From positions 74,119 through 138,118 of the forward strand of contig JBGCFG010000056.1 of assembly GCA_045106815.1 (NCBI GenBank): a stretch of 64,000 nucleotides of DNA, read 5' to 3'. Origin of the DNA: JAUIAI01 sp045106815 (GTDB taxonomy: Bacteria; Pseudomonadota; Gammaproteobacteria; Burkholderiales; Burkholderiaceae_E). Position numbers and translations under genes: made by a program. The notes beneath the pieces are model-generated. The model ran no database searches and was not told the DNA's origin. It was given only the letters and a program-made list of their open reading frames with translations. Shown here piece by piece: positions 52,805-62,589 of this stretch. Position 1 is the first letter of the stretch, and every line of letters starts with the position of its first letter.

Positions 52805-54517
52805 ATGGATGCCGTCCGACTCGCCGTGCTGAAAGGCAGGCTGGAACAAATCGCCGACGAGATGGATGCAACGCTGTATCGAAGTGCTTTCAATCCCATC
52901 ATTGCCGAAGCGCACGATGCTTCGCACGGCCTGTATGACGCCAACACTGGCGACACGCTGATACAAGGCAAGTCAGGCTTGCCGGTTTTCGTGGGCGCGA
53001 TGGCGTTTGCTGTGCGCACCGCAATCAAAGCGGCCGAAGACCGTGGCGGTCTGCGCGACGGCGACACCTGGATCTTTAACGACCCCTATGACGGCGGCAC
53101 TCACCTAAACGACTTCAAGCTCGTGCGGCCGTTCTTTTATCAAGGCAATCTGTTTTGCTGTCTGGCCTCGGTCGCCCACTGGCATGACGTGGGCGGTGCC
53201 GTACCCGGCAACTACAACCCGGCAGCTACTGAGTGCTGGCAGGAAGGCATGCTGATTCCGCCCGTGCGTCTCATTAGCCAGGGCGAGTTCAATGATGACT
53301 TGATGCATGTGCTTCAGTCGAACACGCGGCTGCCCAATAGTCTCTATGGCGACCTCAACGGCCAACTTGCTGCGCTAAAGCTCGGCGAGCAAAGACTCAC
53401 CGCCCTACTCGATGAAGCAGGGGCTGAACAGGTGAGCGAAGCGCTGGATGCCCTGCGGGCACGCGCTGTCACGCTCATGCAAGCCAACATCAAAAAACTG
53501 CCGGCCGGTGACTACCACTGTGAGGACTTTCTTGATAACGATGGCATCACGGACAAACCACTCCGCATTGCGGTGAGAGTTGGCATTGACCATGCCTCCG
53601 AAAAAGATGGTCAGCCCCGATTGACGCTTGACTTCACCGGTACCTCACCCGCGTGCGACGGCCCGGTAAACATCTCGCGTGCCACTGCAATTGCCGCATG
53701 TTACGTCGCCCTCAAGCATGTGTTTCCTGAAGTACCCGCCAATGCGGGTGTGCTCGATTCAATTGACTTCATCATTGCTGATGATGCGCTGATCAGTGCG
53801 GGCAAACCCAAGCCCGTTGGCGGCTATACCGAGACTATTTTGCGCATGATCGACGTGATCTTCGGCGCCGTCGCCAAGGCCAATCCTGGCAATGCCCATG
53901 CGATGGCATACGGCACGATCAATGCGCTATCAATTGCCGGGCAACGCAGCGATGGTGCAGACCAGGGCAAACCGTGGGTGATGTTCAGCTTCTTTGGTGG
54001 CGGCCACGGTGCGCATGCACGGGGCGATGGACTCTCGCACGGAAACGCGCCGATCTCGATGGCCACGATTCCCCCCCTGGAAATTCTCGAGGCCAGCTAC
54101 CCGGTAGCGTTTACCCAATGGGCGCTGCGCCCCGACTCGGCCGGCACCGGACAGTATCGCGGCGGGCTCGGGGCGATCTACGAAATTGAACTGCTCGAAC
54201 AGAACGCGCAGGCTTTTGTGTTTGGAGAGCGCGGCAGATTCGCCCCGCAAGGCGTTAACGATGGCAAGGCGGCTGCGGCGAATCGCATCAGCTATTGCCA
54301 AAGCGGCGCCTGGGGCGAGCCGCCGATGGCGTCTAAGCAGGTCGGTATTCGGCTCGTTAAGGGTGATCGCATCCGCATCGAAACACCCGGCGGAGGTGGC
54401 TGCGGATCAGCCGATCAACGTGAGCCCGCGCTGATTGAACGTGATCTTGCGGCCGGTTACATCACTGGGACTGACACCAAGAACACGACGAGCAAGGGTC
54501 AGGAGACGTCATCATGA
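52805..54517 (+). CDS. Hydantoinase/oxoprolinase subunit B (HyuB)
   Basis: This 570-residue HyuB-family protein has LYRSAFNPIIAEAHDASHGLYD and DPYDGGTHLNDFKLVRPFFY in the metal-binding N-terminal half and a long C-terminal domain with GGLGAIYEIELLEQ and GGGGCGSAD. With HyuA, encoded next with a 4-base overlap, it forms an ATP-dependent cyclic-amide hydrolase or ATP-dependent carboxylase. The family also includes acetophenone and acetone carboxylases. No third subunit is present. Confidence 0.88.
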   Translation: MDAVRLAVLKGRLEQIADEMDATLYRSAFNPIIAEAHDASHGLYDANTGDTLIQGKSGLPVFVGAMAFAVRTAIKAAEDRGGLRDGDTWIFNDPYDGGTHLNDFKLVRPFFYQGNLFCCLASVAHWHDVGGAVPGNYNPAATECWQEGMLIPPVRLISQGEFNDDLMHVLQSNTRLPNSLYGDLNGQLAALKLGEQRLTALLDEAGAEQVSEALDALRARAVTLMQANIKKLPAGDYHCEDFLDNDGITDKPLRIAVRVGIDHASEKDGQPRLTLDFTGTSPACDGPVNISRATAIAACYVALKHVFPEVPANAGVLDSIDFIIADDALISAGKPKPVGGYTETILRMIDVIFGAVAKANPGNAHAMAYGTINALSIAGQRSDGADQGKPWVMFSFFGGGHGAHARGDGLSHGNAPISMATIPPLEILEASYPVAFTQWALRPDSAGTGQYRGGLGAIYEIELLEQNAQAFVFGERGRFAPQGVNDGKAAAANRISYCQSGAWGEPPMASKQVGIRLVKGDRIRIETPGGGGCGSADQREPALIERDLAAGYITGTDTKNTTSKGQETSS

Positions 54518-56619
54518 GCGCATCAATCACACTCGGGGTTGATGTGGGCGGCACCTTCACCGATATCTTTGCACTTGACGAAGCCGCCGGGCGGGTTCAC
54601 ATCACCAAAGTCCCGTCCACCCGCCCCGACCCGTCAGCCGGGTTTCTTGCGGGCATCGATCAAGCTGTGGAGATGCATCAAAAGCAACTGGCTGATGTCC
54701 TCACGATTGTTCACGGCACCACGGTTGGCACTAATGCACTGCTTGAGCGTAAGGTTGCGCGCTGCGGCCTGATCACCACGCGAGGTTTTCGCGATGTGCT
54801 CGAGATGCGGCGGCGCGACCGGCCAACAACCTGGGGGCTCGACGGACAATTTGTGCCGCTGATTGATCGACGTCTCAGGCTTGAGGTGGATGAGCGTACG
54901 CTTGCCGATGGCACGGTTGCCCAAGCCGTCAGTCAAGATCAAGTAAAAGCGGCTGCCCAGGCACTGCTGGAGGCGGGCTGCGAAGCGGTCTGTCTGTTCT
55001 TTATTAACAGCTATGCCAATGCGGCTAATGAGAAAGCGGCGCTGGCTGCGCTTGAAGGTGTCTGGCCCAACCCGCACTTGACCGCGTCACACAACATCCT
55101 GCCAGAGGTACGCGAGTTTGAACGCGCCTCAACCGCATCTCTCAATGCAGCTTTACAACCTGTGGTAGGTCGCTACGTCGCGACCCTGGAAACGGCGCTC
55201 GAAGATCGCGGTGCCAGCCCCTCCCTGCTCATTGTTCAAAGCAACGGCGGGTTGATGTCGGTTGGTGATACGCATGAGTATCCAGTGAGAACAGCCCTCT
55301 CCGGGCCGGCAGCCGGCGTGATTGCGTGCGCGCATGTTGGCGATGCGGCTGGCTTCCCCGATCTCATTACCGGCGATGTGGGAGGTACAAGCTTTGATGT
55401 CTCCCTGATTGCCAATGGACAGATTGCGCAAGCCTCCCAGCAGTCGATTGACTTTGGGATGGTGGTGCGAACACCGATGGTTGAAATTCGAACCATTGGC
55501 GCCGGCGGCGGCTCGATCGCATCCGTAGACGAATCCGGTCTGTTGCAGGTAGGTCCTGAATCGGCCGGGTCCGACCCGGGCCCGGTTTGCTATGGCCTGC
55601 GACCTGCCAACGACTCGCTCGGCCCGACCGTAACGGATGCGAACCTCGTGCTGGGCAGAATTAATCCTGAGCGCCCGATTGGCAAACTCAGCGAACTGAA
55701 ACTTGCGGCGACGCACGAATCGATTGATCGGCACATTGGCAAGCCACTGGGTCTGCCAACCGAGCAGGCAGCCCAGGCCATACTCGCAGTGGCCAATGCC
55801 AATATGGCAGGCGCGATTCGTTTGATTTCCATTGAACGTGGGCATGATCCCGCGCGGTTTGCCTACATGCCGTTCGGCGGTGGTGGTGCACTGCACGTGT
55901 GCGCGATGATGCGCGAAGTGGGCATTCAATCGGGTTTGATTCCACGCTTTCCAGGTGTGAGTTCTGCGCTGGGCTGCGCGATTGCAGATATGCGTCATGA
56001 CTTTGTGCAAACGCTGAATACGCCGCTTGATCGGTTGGACGCAGGCGCTTTGATTGAACTGATCGAAACGCTGACCGCGCGCGGTCGTCTTGCGCTGGCA
56101 GATGCCGGTGTTAATTTCACCGGCGAGCAAACCCATCTTGAATTGGATATGCTCTATCAGGGTCAGACGCATACCGTCGCCGTCCCCGTGACTGAAGCAG
56201 TGGCAGCCGCTGGTGGCTCCGTTGCACTACCGGCGGCGATTCGCTCAGCTTTTGTTGCCGCGTACGAGCAAGCCTTTGGCACCGCACTGAGCGGCGTGCC
56301 CATCCGGGTGCTGAATCTGCGTGTCACAGTCACGGGCAAGCGCCCACGATTCGACTTGTCAGTCCTCGCACCAGACACAAGTACCGAGCAGCCGGACAAG
56401 ACTGACGCCTGGATTCAATCGCGGCGGCCATGCCATCACGAGGAGCAATGGTTTGACACACCGGTCTATGACAGGCTTGGCTTACCGGTCAACAGTTCTG
56501 TTTTCGGCCCGGCGCTTTTTGAGCAATCAGACACCACCATTTGGTTGGAACCCGGCTTCAGCGCAACCGTCGATTCGCTTGGTAATCTGGTGATTAAGCG
56601 CACTGACCAGGAGGCTTGA
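54514..56619 (+). CDS. Hydantoinase/oxoprolinase subunit A (HyuA)
   Basis: This 701-residue HyuA-family protein begins with an ATP-binding GVDVGGTFTDIFALDEAAG, then VHGTTVGTNALLERK, GPAAGVIACAHVGD and GDVGGTSFDVSLIA, the ASKHA-type nucleotide site. It works with the preceding HyuB and starts inside its 3' end. In methylhydantoinase and oxoprolinase, this enzyme pair opens a lactam ring with ATP; the next gene, an amidase-fold protein, fits a follow-up hydrolysis. Confidence 0.88.
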   Translation: MSASITLGVDVGGTFTDIFALDEAAGRVHITKVPSTRPDPSAGFLAGIDQAVEMHQKQLADVLTIVHGTTVGTNALLERKVARCGLITTRGFRDVLEMRRRDRPTTWGLDGQFVPLIDRRLRLEVDERTLADGTVAQAVSQDQVKAAAQALLEAGCEAVCLFFINSYANAANEKAALAALEGVWPNPHLTASHNILPEVREFERASTASLNAALQPVVGRYVATLETALEDRGASPSLLIVQSNGGLMSVGDTHEYPVRTALSGPAAGVIACAHVGDAAGFPDLITGDVGGTSFDVSLIANGQIAQASQQSIDFGMVVRTPMVEIRTIGAGGGSIASVDESGLLQVGPESAGSDPGPVCYGLRPANDSLGPTVTDANLVLGRINPERPIGKLSELKLAATHESIDRHIGKPLGLPTEQAAQAILAVANANMAGAIRLISIERGHDPARFAYMPFGGGGALHVCAMMREVGIQSGLIPRFPGVSSALGCAIADMRHDFVQTLNTPLDRLDAGALIELIETLTARGRLALADAGVNFTGEQTHLELDMLYQGQTHTVAVPVTEAVAAAGGSVALPAAIRSAFVAAYEQAFGTALSGVPIRVLNLRVTVTGKRPRFDLSVLAPDTSTEQPDKTDAWIQSRRPCHHEEQWFDTPVYDRLGLPVNSSVFGPALFEQSDTTIWLEPGFSATVDSLGNLVIKRTDQEA

Positions 56620-57255
56620 ATGAACACCCAACACAGCCACAACCACCCACTCAAGCCGAAACAAACCGCGCTATTAATCGTTGACCTGCAAAACGACTTT
56701 CTGGCCGCAGACGGCGCTTACGGCAGAGCCGGCCAGGGCGCGGAATCGATTGCCGCTTTACCTGCCCGCGTTGAGCCACTCGCCAAGGCCGTAAAAGTAG
56801 CCGGCGGTATGGTGCTTGCAAGTCGTTTCACGTTGTGGCCCGACGCAGAAGGCGGCGCGATGATTTCGCCCCACCTGAAAGCGCTCAGACCCTTTTTGAA
56901 AGCTGGTGACTTTGCGCCGGGGAGCCGCGGTCAGGCTGTGGTTGACCCGCTGCGCGAGCTGGTCGATGTCTGCGTTGATAAGGTGGCTTATTCCGCATTC
57001 TTCAATACTCAGCTTGAATGGGTGCTGCGCAGAGCCGGCATCACCACCATTATGGTGGCAGGCATCGTGACGCAAGGCGGTGTCGCGAGCACCGTCCGCG
57101 ACGCTCATGTACGCGACTTTCATCCGATCGTGGTGGCCGATGGTTGCTCGAGCTTCAAACAAGCCGTGCATGACATCGCCCTACAAGACATGAGCAGCAT
57201 TGCCGAAGTGTCAGATTGCGCCGAGTTGCTTTCGCGATTCAATCAGGCGGCCTAA
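56620..57255 (+). CDS. Isochorismatase-fold hydrolase lacking the catalytic cysteine
   Basis: This 211-residue protein of the isochorismatase superfamily follows HyuA with no gap. Asp22 (LLIVDLQNDF) and Lys121 (VDKVAYSAF) of the triad are present. The nucleophile position reads GIVTQGGVAST, so the usual Cys is Gly154. In amidases of this fold, such as N-carbamoylsarcosine amidase, the Cys is essential. In true isochorismatases (EntB, PhzD), which hydrolyse a vinyl ether, I recall it being Gly. So this is either a non-thiol hydrolase or an inactive partner. Confidence 0.85.
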   Translation: MNTQHSHNHPLKPKQTALLIVDLQNDFLAADGAYGRAGQGAESIAALPARVEPLAKAVKVAGGMVLASRFTLWPDAEGGAMISPHLKALRPFLKAGDFAPGSRGQAVVDPLRELVDVCVDKVAYSAFFNTQLEWVLRRAGITTIMVAGIVTQGGVASTVRDAHVRDFHPIVVADGCSSFKQAVHDIALQDMSSIAEVSDCAELLSRFNQAA

Positions 57256-58668
57256 ATGTCGGCCAGAGTTACCCGCCTGTCCCAAACTGACACCGCATTA
57301 ACTGACGCAACAAATGTTGATGTGATCGTGGTCGGTGGTGGCGCCTGCGGTCTGGTCGCGGCGCTCCGCCTGAAGCACCGCGGTGTTGATGCGATTGTCC
57401 TCGAGCGCGACGCACTGCCACAAGGTTCAACCGCCCTATCCTCCGGCTTCATTCCGGCTTGCAGCACACAGGTTCAAAAAGCCCGGGGCATTGAGGACTC
57501 GCCTGCATTGTTCGCGCAGGACATTCAGCAAAAGGCCCACGACACCGCCGACCCGACACTGGTCGCTGCCTATTCAAACGCGATCGGCCCGGCCATTGAC
57601 TGGCTGAGTGATGCACATGCCGTGCCATTCGAATTACTCGACGGCTTTCTATATCCGGGCCACTCGGTATTGCGCATGCATGCAGTGCCAGAACGCACCG
57701 GCGAAGGCCTGATGAATCATTTGCGCGTTGCTGCGGAAAAAGCGGGCATCGATATCCTGTGCAATGCCCACGTGGAAGCACTGCTTGCCTCAGAGGACGA
57801 CGCGATTGGCGGTGTAAGCCTCACGCGACCCGATGGCAGCACCGAGACCATTGCGTGCCAACAACTGCTCCTTGCGTGCAACGGCTATGGCGGCAATGCA
57901 ACCCTGATTGAGAAGTGGTTGCCCGAGATGGCGGGCGCTGCTTACGGCGGCCATGTTGGGAATGACGGCAGCGCGGTTATCTGGGGCGAAGCGCTTGGTG
58001 CAAGCTTGGCCGACATGGGGGCTTATCAGGGCCACGGCTCATGGGCGACGCCGCATGGCGTACTGGTTTCGTGGGCACTGATGATGCGCGGCGGCATTCA
58101 GATCAATTCAAACGGCCAGCGATTTCAACAGGAAACGCTCGGCTATTCAGAGGCAGCGGTGCAGGTGCTCAACCAGCCCAATCAGATTGCCTGGAATGTG
58201 TTCTCTCAGGCCGACCTCACATTCGCCCGCGAGTTTCCGGATTTTTGTGACGCAGAAGCGGCCGGTGCGCTCAGATTGGCTGATTCGCCGGCGACGCTGG
58301 CGCGAATCATTGGCTGCCCGACCGAGGCAATTGCCGCAACCCTCGCGGCGGTTGATCAATCAGCGCAAGATCAAAACCCCGATGCCTTCGGCAGACAGTT
58401 CGAGCAAGCGCTCGACGGCCCGTTTTGTGCCATCAAGGTCACGGGTGCGCTCTTTCATACGCAAGGTGGTTTGCTCGTTGATGAGCACATGCGTGTATGC
58501 CGTCCCGACGGGTCAACGCTGCCCAATTGCACAGCAGCCGGCGGCGCCGCGCGAGGCGTATCCGGCAATGATGTCTCAGGCTATCTTTCGGGCAATGGAC
58601 TGCTCAGCGCAGTCGCGGGCGGCATGCTTGCAGCAGACACGATTGCTACAAATCTGCAAGCGGCCTGA
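57256..58668 (+). CDS. FAD-dependent oxidoreductase, fumarate reductase/ketosteroid-dehydrogenase-like
   Basis: This 470-residue flavoprotein has an FAD-binding start VDVIVVGGGACGLVAALRLK and ERDALPQGSTALSSGFIPA, a substrate domain in the middle and a C-terminal NDVSGYLSGNGLLSAVAGG that closes the FAD site. It belongs to the SdhA/FrdA/KSTD flavoprotein superfamily, which dehydrogenates or reduces C-C bonds next to a carbonyl. It follows the isochorismatase-fold gene with no gap. Substrate unknown. Confidence 0.84.
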   Translation: MSARVTRLSQTDTALTDATNVDVIVVGGGACGLVAALRLKHRGVDAIVLERDALPQGSTALSSGFIPACSTQVQKARGIEDSPALFAQDIQQKAHDTADPTLVAAYSNAIGPAIDWLSDAHAVPFELLDGFLYPGHSVLRMHAVPERTGEGLMNHLRVAAEKAGIDILCNAHVEALLASEDDAIGGVSLTRPDGSTETIACQQLLLACNGYGGNATLIEKWLPEMAGAAYGGHVGNDGSAVIWGEALGASLADMGAYQGHGSWATPHGVLVSWALMMRGGIQINSNGQRFQQETLGYSEAAVQVLNQPNQIAWNVFSQADLTFAREFPDFCDAEAAGALRLADSPATLARIIGCPTEAIAATLAAVDQSAQDQNPDAFGRQFEQALDGPFCAIKVTGALFHTQGGLLVDEHMRVCRPDGSTLPNCTAAGGAARGVSGNDVSGYLSGNGLLSAVAGGMLAADTIATNLQAA

Positions 58669-58729
58669 CCGGGCGGCCGGGTAGGTCCTGCCGAGAACCC
58701 CATACGCGGGAATCAGGCAAACTTGGCCT

Positions 58730-59869
58730 ATGAATATTGATTTCCCCATCTACGATCTGCCCGCCTCCACCGTGTCGCTCCGGTCAGAGGTCAGGCAATT
58801 CATTGCCGAAGAAAAAGCCGCCAGTCACTGGCAACGGCGTGGTGACTTCGGCACCGCCCACGATCCTGAGTTCTCCAAACGACTGGCTAGCCATGGCTGG
58901 GTCGGCATGACCTGGCCAAAAGCCTATGGCGGGCAGGAAGCCTCCATGCTCGACCGGCTGGTGGTAACCGAAGAATTAATTGCGGCTAACGCGCCCGTCG
59001 CCGCGCACTGGATTGCAGACCGGCAAAGCGGCCCCTTATTGCTGCGCTTCGGCACCGAAGAACAGAGACAGGCCTTCTTGCCGCAAATTTCACGCGGCGA
59101 GTGCTTCTTCTCGATTGGCATGAGCGAACCTGACTCCGGCTCAGACCTCGCCTCAGTACGAACCAAGGCAGTGCCGGTAGACGGCGGCTGGCAGGTGAGC
59201 GGGCGCAAGGTCTGGACGAGCTTTGCACATGTGAATCATTTTGCGATTGTGCTGGTGCGAACAGGTGATGCCGGCGAGTCGCGGCATGAAGGGCTGTCGC
59301 AACTCATCATTGACTTGTCAGCGCCGGGCGTTGAAGTGAATCCAATCATCAATATGGCGGGCACACATGAATTTAATGAAGTTGTGTTTGATGATGTCTT
59401 CGTACCCGCTGACAGAATGGTGGGCGAGCCAGGTAACGGCTGGGGGCAAGTGACCAGCGAACTAGCCTACGAGCGCAGCGGTCCTGAGCGCTACCTCAGT
59501 TGTATCCGCTTGGTTGAAGCCATTGTCAGCGCGTCGCGGGACCAGGCAAGTGATGAAATCAAGTCAGCAGTCGGTCGGCTCGCCTCCCGCCTGATCGCAC
59601 TGCGCGCGATGTCTATCTCGGTCGCAACCTCACTACAAAATGGTGGCATGCCCAACCTCGAAGCGGCACTGATTAAAGATCTGGGCAACAGCTTTGAGCA
59701 GGATCAGGTCGAGATTCTGCGGTCGCTAATGGGCGACATAGAAACGCCCACGGATGAATTGCGCGCTGCGCTGACCGAAGCCAGTCTGTATTCCGCTACC
59801 TGGTCACTGCGAGGTGGCACCCGAGAAATCTTGCGCGGCATCATTGCCCGTGGCCTGGGATTACGCTAA
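58730..59869 (+). CDS. Acyl-CoA dehydrogenase, full-length subunit
   Basis: This 379-residue acyl-CoA dehydrogenase has N-terminal helices, FSIGMSEPDSGSDLASVRTKA (FAD contact) and a C-terminal helical domain. The end reads SLRGGTREILRGII; the Y-E-G-T catalytic Glu of the medium-chain type is Gly here, so the base must lie elsewhere, as in other subfamilies. Its gene overlaps by one base with a second, shorter dehydrogenase, suggesting a heteromeric enzyme. Confidence 0.85.
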   Translation: MNIDFPIYDLPASTVSLRSEVRQFIAEEKAASHWQRRGDFGTAHDPEFSKRLASHGWVGMTWPKAYGGQEASMLDRLVVTEELIAANAPVAAHWIADRQSGPLLLRFGTEEQRQAFLPQISRGECFFSIGMSEPDSGSDLASVRTKAVPVDGGWQVSGRKVWTSFAHVNHFAIVLVRTGDAGESRHEGLSQLIIDLSAPGVEVNPIINMAGTHEFNEVVFDDVFVPADRMVGEPGNGWGQVTSELAYERSGPERYLSCIRLVEAIVSASRDQASDEIKSAVGRLASRLIALRAMSISVATSLQNGGMPNLEAALIKDLGNSFEQDQVEILRSLMGDIETPTDELRAALTEASLYSATWSLRGGTREILRGIIARGLGLR

Positions 59870-60732
59870 TGACAACCGATAAAATCACAGCGGTCGCAAC
59901 CGTCGATCCCGTCATTGCTGACGCCGTTTCCAAGTTGTTCGCCAATATCGCCACGCAAACAGGTCATGGCGAGGTTTCACTACCGGAACGGGCCAAGATT
60001 CTGAAGCAGATTATCGAACTCGGTTTTGATGAACTCCTGCCTGCCCCCGGCGACGCAAAATCTGAATGGTCGGATGCGGCTTGCCTGCTGCGGGAGCAGG
60101 CCAAAACCGCATGCCCGATCGATACCGGTGTTTTGCTGGTATTAAAAAATCGCGAACTCGCGATGATGCCGCCCCCGGCACCCTATCAGGTCACAACGGC
60201 AGACTGGGTCACGCCACTCAGTCAGACCGAGCGGATGGCTCTGGCGCTCGCGCGCTGCATTCAAGCCAGTGGCGCGATGCAGGCATCGCTGAATTTAAGC
60301 CTGACTTACGTTCAAGATCGCCGCCAGTTTGGACGCGCCTTGTCCAAGTTTCAATCGGTGCAACATGAGTTAGCCGTGGCCGCCGAAGAAGTTGCAGCTG
60401 CGACCGTCATCACTGACTTTGCTGTAGCCCGTGCAAGCAGCAATGGCATTGCTGACCCGGCTCTACTCGGGCTGCTACAGGCAGCCGCCTTGAATGTCGC
60501 GCAGGCAACAGCCGTGTGCCTGCGCGTCTGCCACCAGATGCATGGCGCGATTGGCGTCACGCTTGAATATCCATTGCATCGGCACAGCCTGCATCTCATG
60601 CGCTGGCGCGACGAACTCTTGCAACTGCTTGGCAGTGAGCGTGCCTGCGCGATTGCGGTGGGCGACCAAGTGCTTGCCAGTGACACGCTCTGGTCTTTCG
60701 TCACCGATACCATGCAGCCCAGCGCGCAGTAA
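59869..60732 (+). CDS. Acyl-CoA dehydrogenase, short partner subunit
   Basis: This 287-residue relative keeps the C-terminal helical domain (SLTYVQDRRQFGRALSKFQSVQHEL, CHQMHGAIGVTLEYPLHR) but has little of the N-terminal and middle FAD domains. It starts at the ATG that shares an A with the stop of the full-length gene. Such unequal pairs form alpha2beta2 dehydrogenases in steroid and ring-compound breakdown; I infer the same here. Confidence 0.8.
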   Translation: MTTDKITAVATVDPVIADAVSKLFANIATQTGHGEVSLPERAKILKQIIELGFDELLPAPGDAKSEWSDAACLLREQAKTACPIDTGVLLVLKNRELAMMPPPAPYQVTTADWVTPLSQTERMALALARCIQASGAMQASLNLSLTYVQDRRQFGRALSKFQSVQHELAVAAEEVAAATVITDFAVARASSNGIADPALLGLLQAAALNVAQATAVCLRVCHQMHGAIGVTLEYPLHRHSLHLMRWRDELLQLLGSERACAIAVGDQVLASDTLWSFVTDTMQPSAQ

Positions 60733-60752
60733 CCCAACAATAATCTGGAGAC

Positions 60753-61538
60753 ATGATGAGTGATTTCGTTTTATTCGATCTGAATGAAGGGGTTGCCACC
60801 CTGACCCTGAATCGCCCCGACGAGCGCAATGCGCTCTCCAACCAGGCACAATGGGACGAGATAGTCGATTGCTGCCACCGGATTGCAGCCGACCCAGGCA
60901 TTAGAGCCGTTGTGCTCACTGGCGCCGGGAGCGCCTTTTCTGCCGGCGGTAATGTCAAAGACATGCGCGACAAGAAAGGCATTGCCGCCGGCACGCCTTT
61001 CAACATCGCCCAGGGATACATCAGTGGCATTCAGCGCATTCCGCTGGCCTTGTACAACCTTGAGGTACCGACGATCGCAGCGGTGAACGGTGCGGCTGTG
61101 GGAGCGGGTTGCGATCTCACCTGCATGTGCGACATTCGCATCGCATCAGAAAAGGCCAGGTTTGCTGAGAGCTTTGTGAAGCTCGGCATCATTCCGGGTG
61201 ACGGCGGCGCCTGGCTTTTGCAGCGCGCCATTGGATACCAGCGGGCCGCCGAGATGACGTTTACCGGCGAAATGATCAATGCCGAGAAAGCGCTTGAATA
61301 TGGTTTGGTGATGCAGATTGTGCCGCCCGATCAGTTAATGGCCACCGCCCAGGATCTGGCGGCGCGAATTGCCGCCAACCCGTCACCTGCTTTGCGCATG
61401 GCCAAGCGCCTGATGCGCCAGGCACAAACGGGGCGTCTTGAAGACACCCTCACGCTGTCCGCGAGCTTGCAGGCTTTGGCTCACCATACCCCGGAGCATG
61501 AAGCAGCAGTAGAGCAATTTTTTGAGCAACGCAAATGA
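60753..61538 (+). CDS. Enoyl-CoA hydratase/isomerase (crotonase family)
   Basis: This 261-residue crotonase has RPDERNALSNQAQWDEI, an oxyanion-hole segment (AFSAGGNVKDM), NGAAVGAGCDLTCMCDIRIA and VKLGIIPGDGGAWLLQR. The residue equivalent to Glu144 of the rat hydratase appears to be Phe (AESFVKLGI), so it may be an isomerase or another crotonase activity. The first two codons are ATG ATG; the start is 60753 or 60756. It is 20 bases after the short dehydrogenase. Confidence 0.85.
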   Translation: MMSDFVLFDLNEGVATLTLNRPDERNALSNQAQWDEIVDCCHRIAADPGIRAVVLTGAGSAFSAGGNVKDMRDKKGIAAGTPFNIAQGYISGIQRIPLALYNLEVPTIAAVNGAAVGAGCDLTCMCDIRIASEKARFAESFVKLGIIPGDGGAWLLQRAIGYQRAAEMTFTGEMINAEKALEYGLVMQIVPPDQLMATAQDLAARIAANPSPALRMAKRLMRQAQTGRLEDTLTLSASLQALAHHTPEHEAAVEQFFEQRK

Positions 61539-62218
61539 TCGACCTTTACACGGCTCCAACACCCAATGGGTATAAAGCATCGGTCACGCTTGAAGAACTC
61601 GGCGTGCCCTACACAGTGCATGCCATCAACCTGCGCGAGCAAGAGCAGAAGAAGCCCGAATTCCTCGCGATGAATCCGAACGGGCGCATTCCTGTCATCG
61701 TCGACCGGGATGCCAATGATCTGGTCGTGTTCGAATCCGGCGCCATCATGGTCTACCTCGCCGAGAAAACCGGCCAACTAATGCCGAAAGATCCGGCTGG
61801 TAAAGCCAAAGTCATGCAATGGCTGATGTTCCAGATGGCCGGCATCGGCCCGATGATGGGCAATGCCAATGTGTTCTACCGCTACTTCCCCGAAAAAGTC
61901 CCAGCCGCGATTGACCGCTTTCAGAATGAGTCTCGGCGATTGTTTGAGGTGCTCGACTCACGCCTAAGCGAGAGCGAATGGCTGGCAGACGAATATTCCA
62001 TTGCTGACATCGCCAACTGGTGCTGGGTCAGAACCTACAAATGGTCTGGTGTGAGCGCCGACGGCTTACCCCACCTCAAGCGTTGGCGCGATGCGATTCG
62101 TGAGCGGCCGGCTGCCCAACGGGGTATCGCGCAGCCTGTGGCAGTCGCCAATATTGTCGACGATGAAAAAGCGGCCAAAGCTTTTTCCGATGGCGCCCGT
62201 ACCAACGTTCAACGCTAG
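61535..62218 (+). CDS. Glutathione S-transferase, Nu-class-like
   Basis: This 227-residue GST has an N-terminal thioredoxin-fold domain with TAPTPNGYKASVTLEELG, whose TPN motif is typical of Nu-class (YfcG/YghU) proteins, and a C-terminal helical domain (SIADIANWCWVRTYKW). It overlaps the hydratase gene by four bases. In degradation operons such GSTs often act as disulfide reductases or in dehalogenation/isomerisation; its role here is unknown. Confidence 0.86.
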   Translation: MIDLYTAPTPNGYKASVTLEELGVPYTVHAINLREQEQKKPEFLAMNPNGRIPVIVDRDANDLVVFESGAIMVYLAEKTGQLMPKDPAGKAKVMQWLMFQMAGIGPMMGNANVFYRYFPEKVPAAIDRFQNESRRLFEVLDSRLSESEWLADEYSIADIANWCWVRTYKWSGVSADGLPHLKRWRDAIRERPAAQRGIAQPVAVANIVDDEKAAKAFSDGARTNVQR

Positions 62219-62231
62219 TCCAGGAGACAAG

Positions 62232-62546
62232 ATGGTTAAGCATGACATCACCGACGTGATCGGGTCTCTTGAACCCGACCAGCCCAGAGCAATCGTGCTC
62301 GACAACACGCCCATTGCGTTGATTAAGACTGAGGCCGGCGTCTTCGCGGTTAGCAACACCTGCACTCACGCTGAGGCCAATTTATCTGATGGATTTGTCA
62401 TGGAGAACTGGATCGAATGCCCGTTGCATCAGGCTCGTTACGACTTGAGCACCGGTGAGTTGCTGGACGGTCCGTTCTGCCCTTCTTTACCCACCTACGA
62501 GATTGAACAGGCCGACGGTCGCTCATATATCTCGCTGGACACTTAA
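62232..62546 (+). CDS. Rieske [2Fe-2S] protein
   Basis: The product has 104 residues from the ATG at 62232, which follows AGGAGAC; upstream in-frame codons lie inside the GST gene and are dismissed. The Rieske cluster ligands are in CTHAEANLSDG and ECPLHQARYDL. It is a small soluble electron carrier, usually for a ring-hydroxylating oxygenase, but no such oxygenase is in the window. It may work with the flavoprotein or dehydrogenases in this operon. Confidence 0.87.
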   Translation: MVKHDITDVIGSLEPDQPRAIVLDNTPIALIKTEAGVFAVSNTCTHAEANLSDGFVMENWIECPLHQARYDLSTGELLDGPFCPSLPTYEIEQADGRSYISLDT

Positions 62547-62589
62547 ACCCCACTGTTAGTCGACAGACGGCGACTGAGCGGAGCACGCT

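Noticed and set aside
56620..57255. Firm call as N-carbamoylsarcosine amidase next to HyuBA
   Set aside because: The catalytic Cys is missing, so methylhydantoin breakdown cannot be claimed from the neighbours alone.
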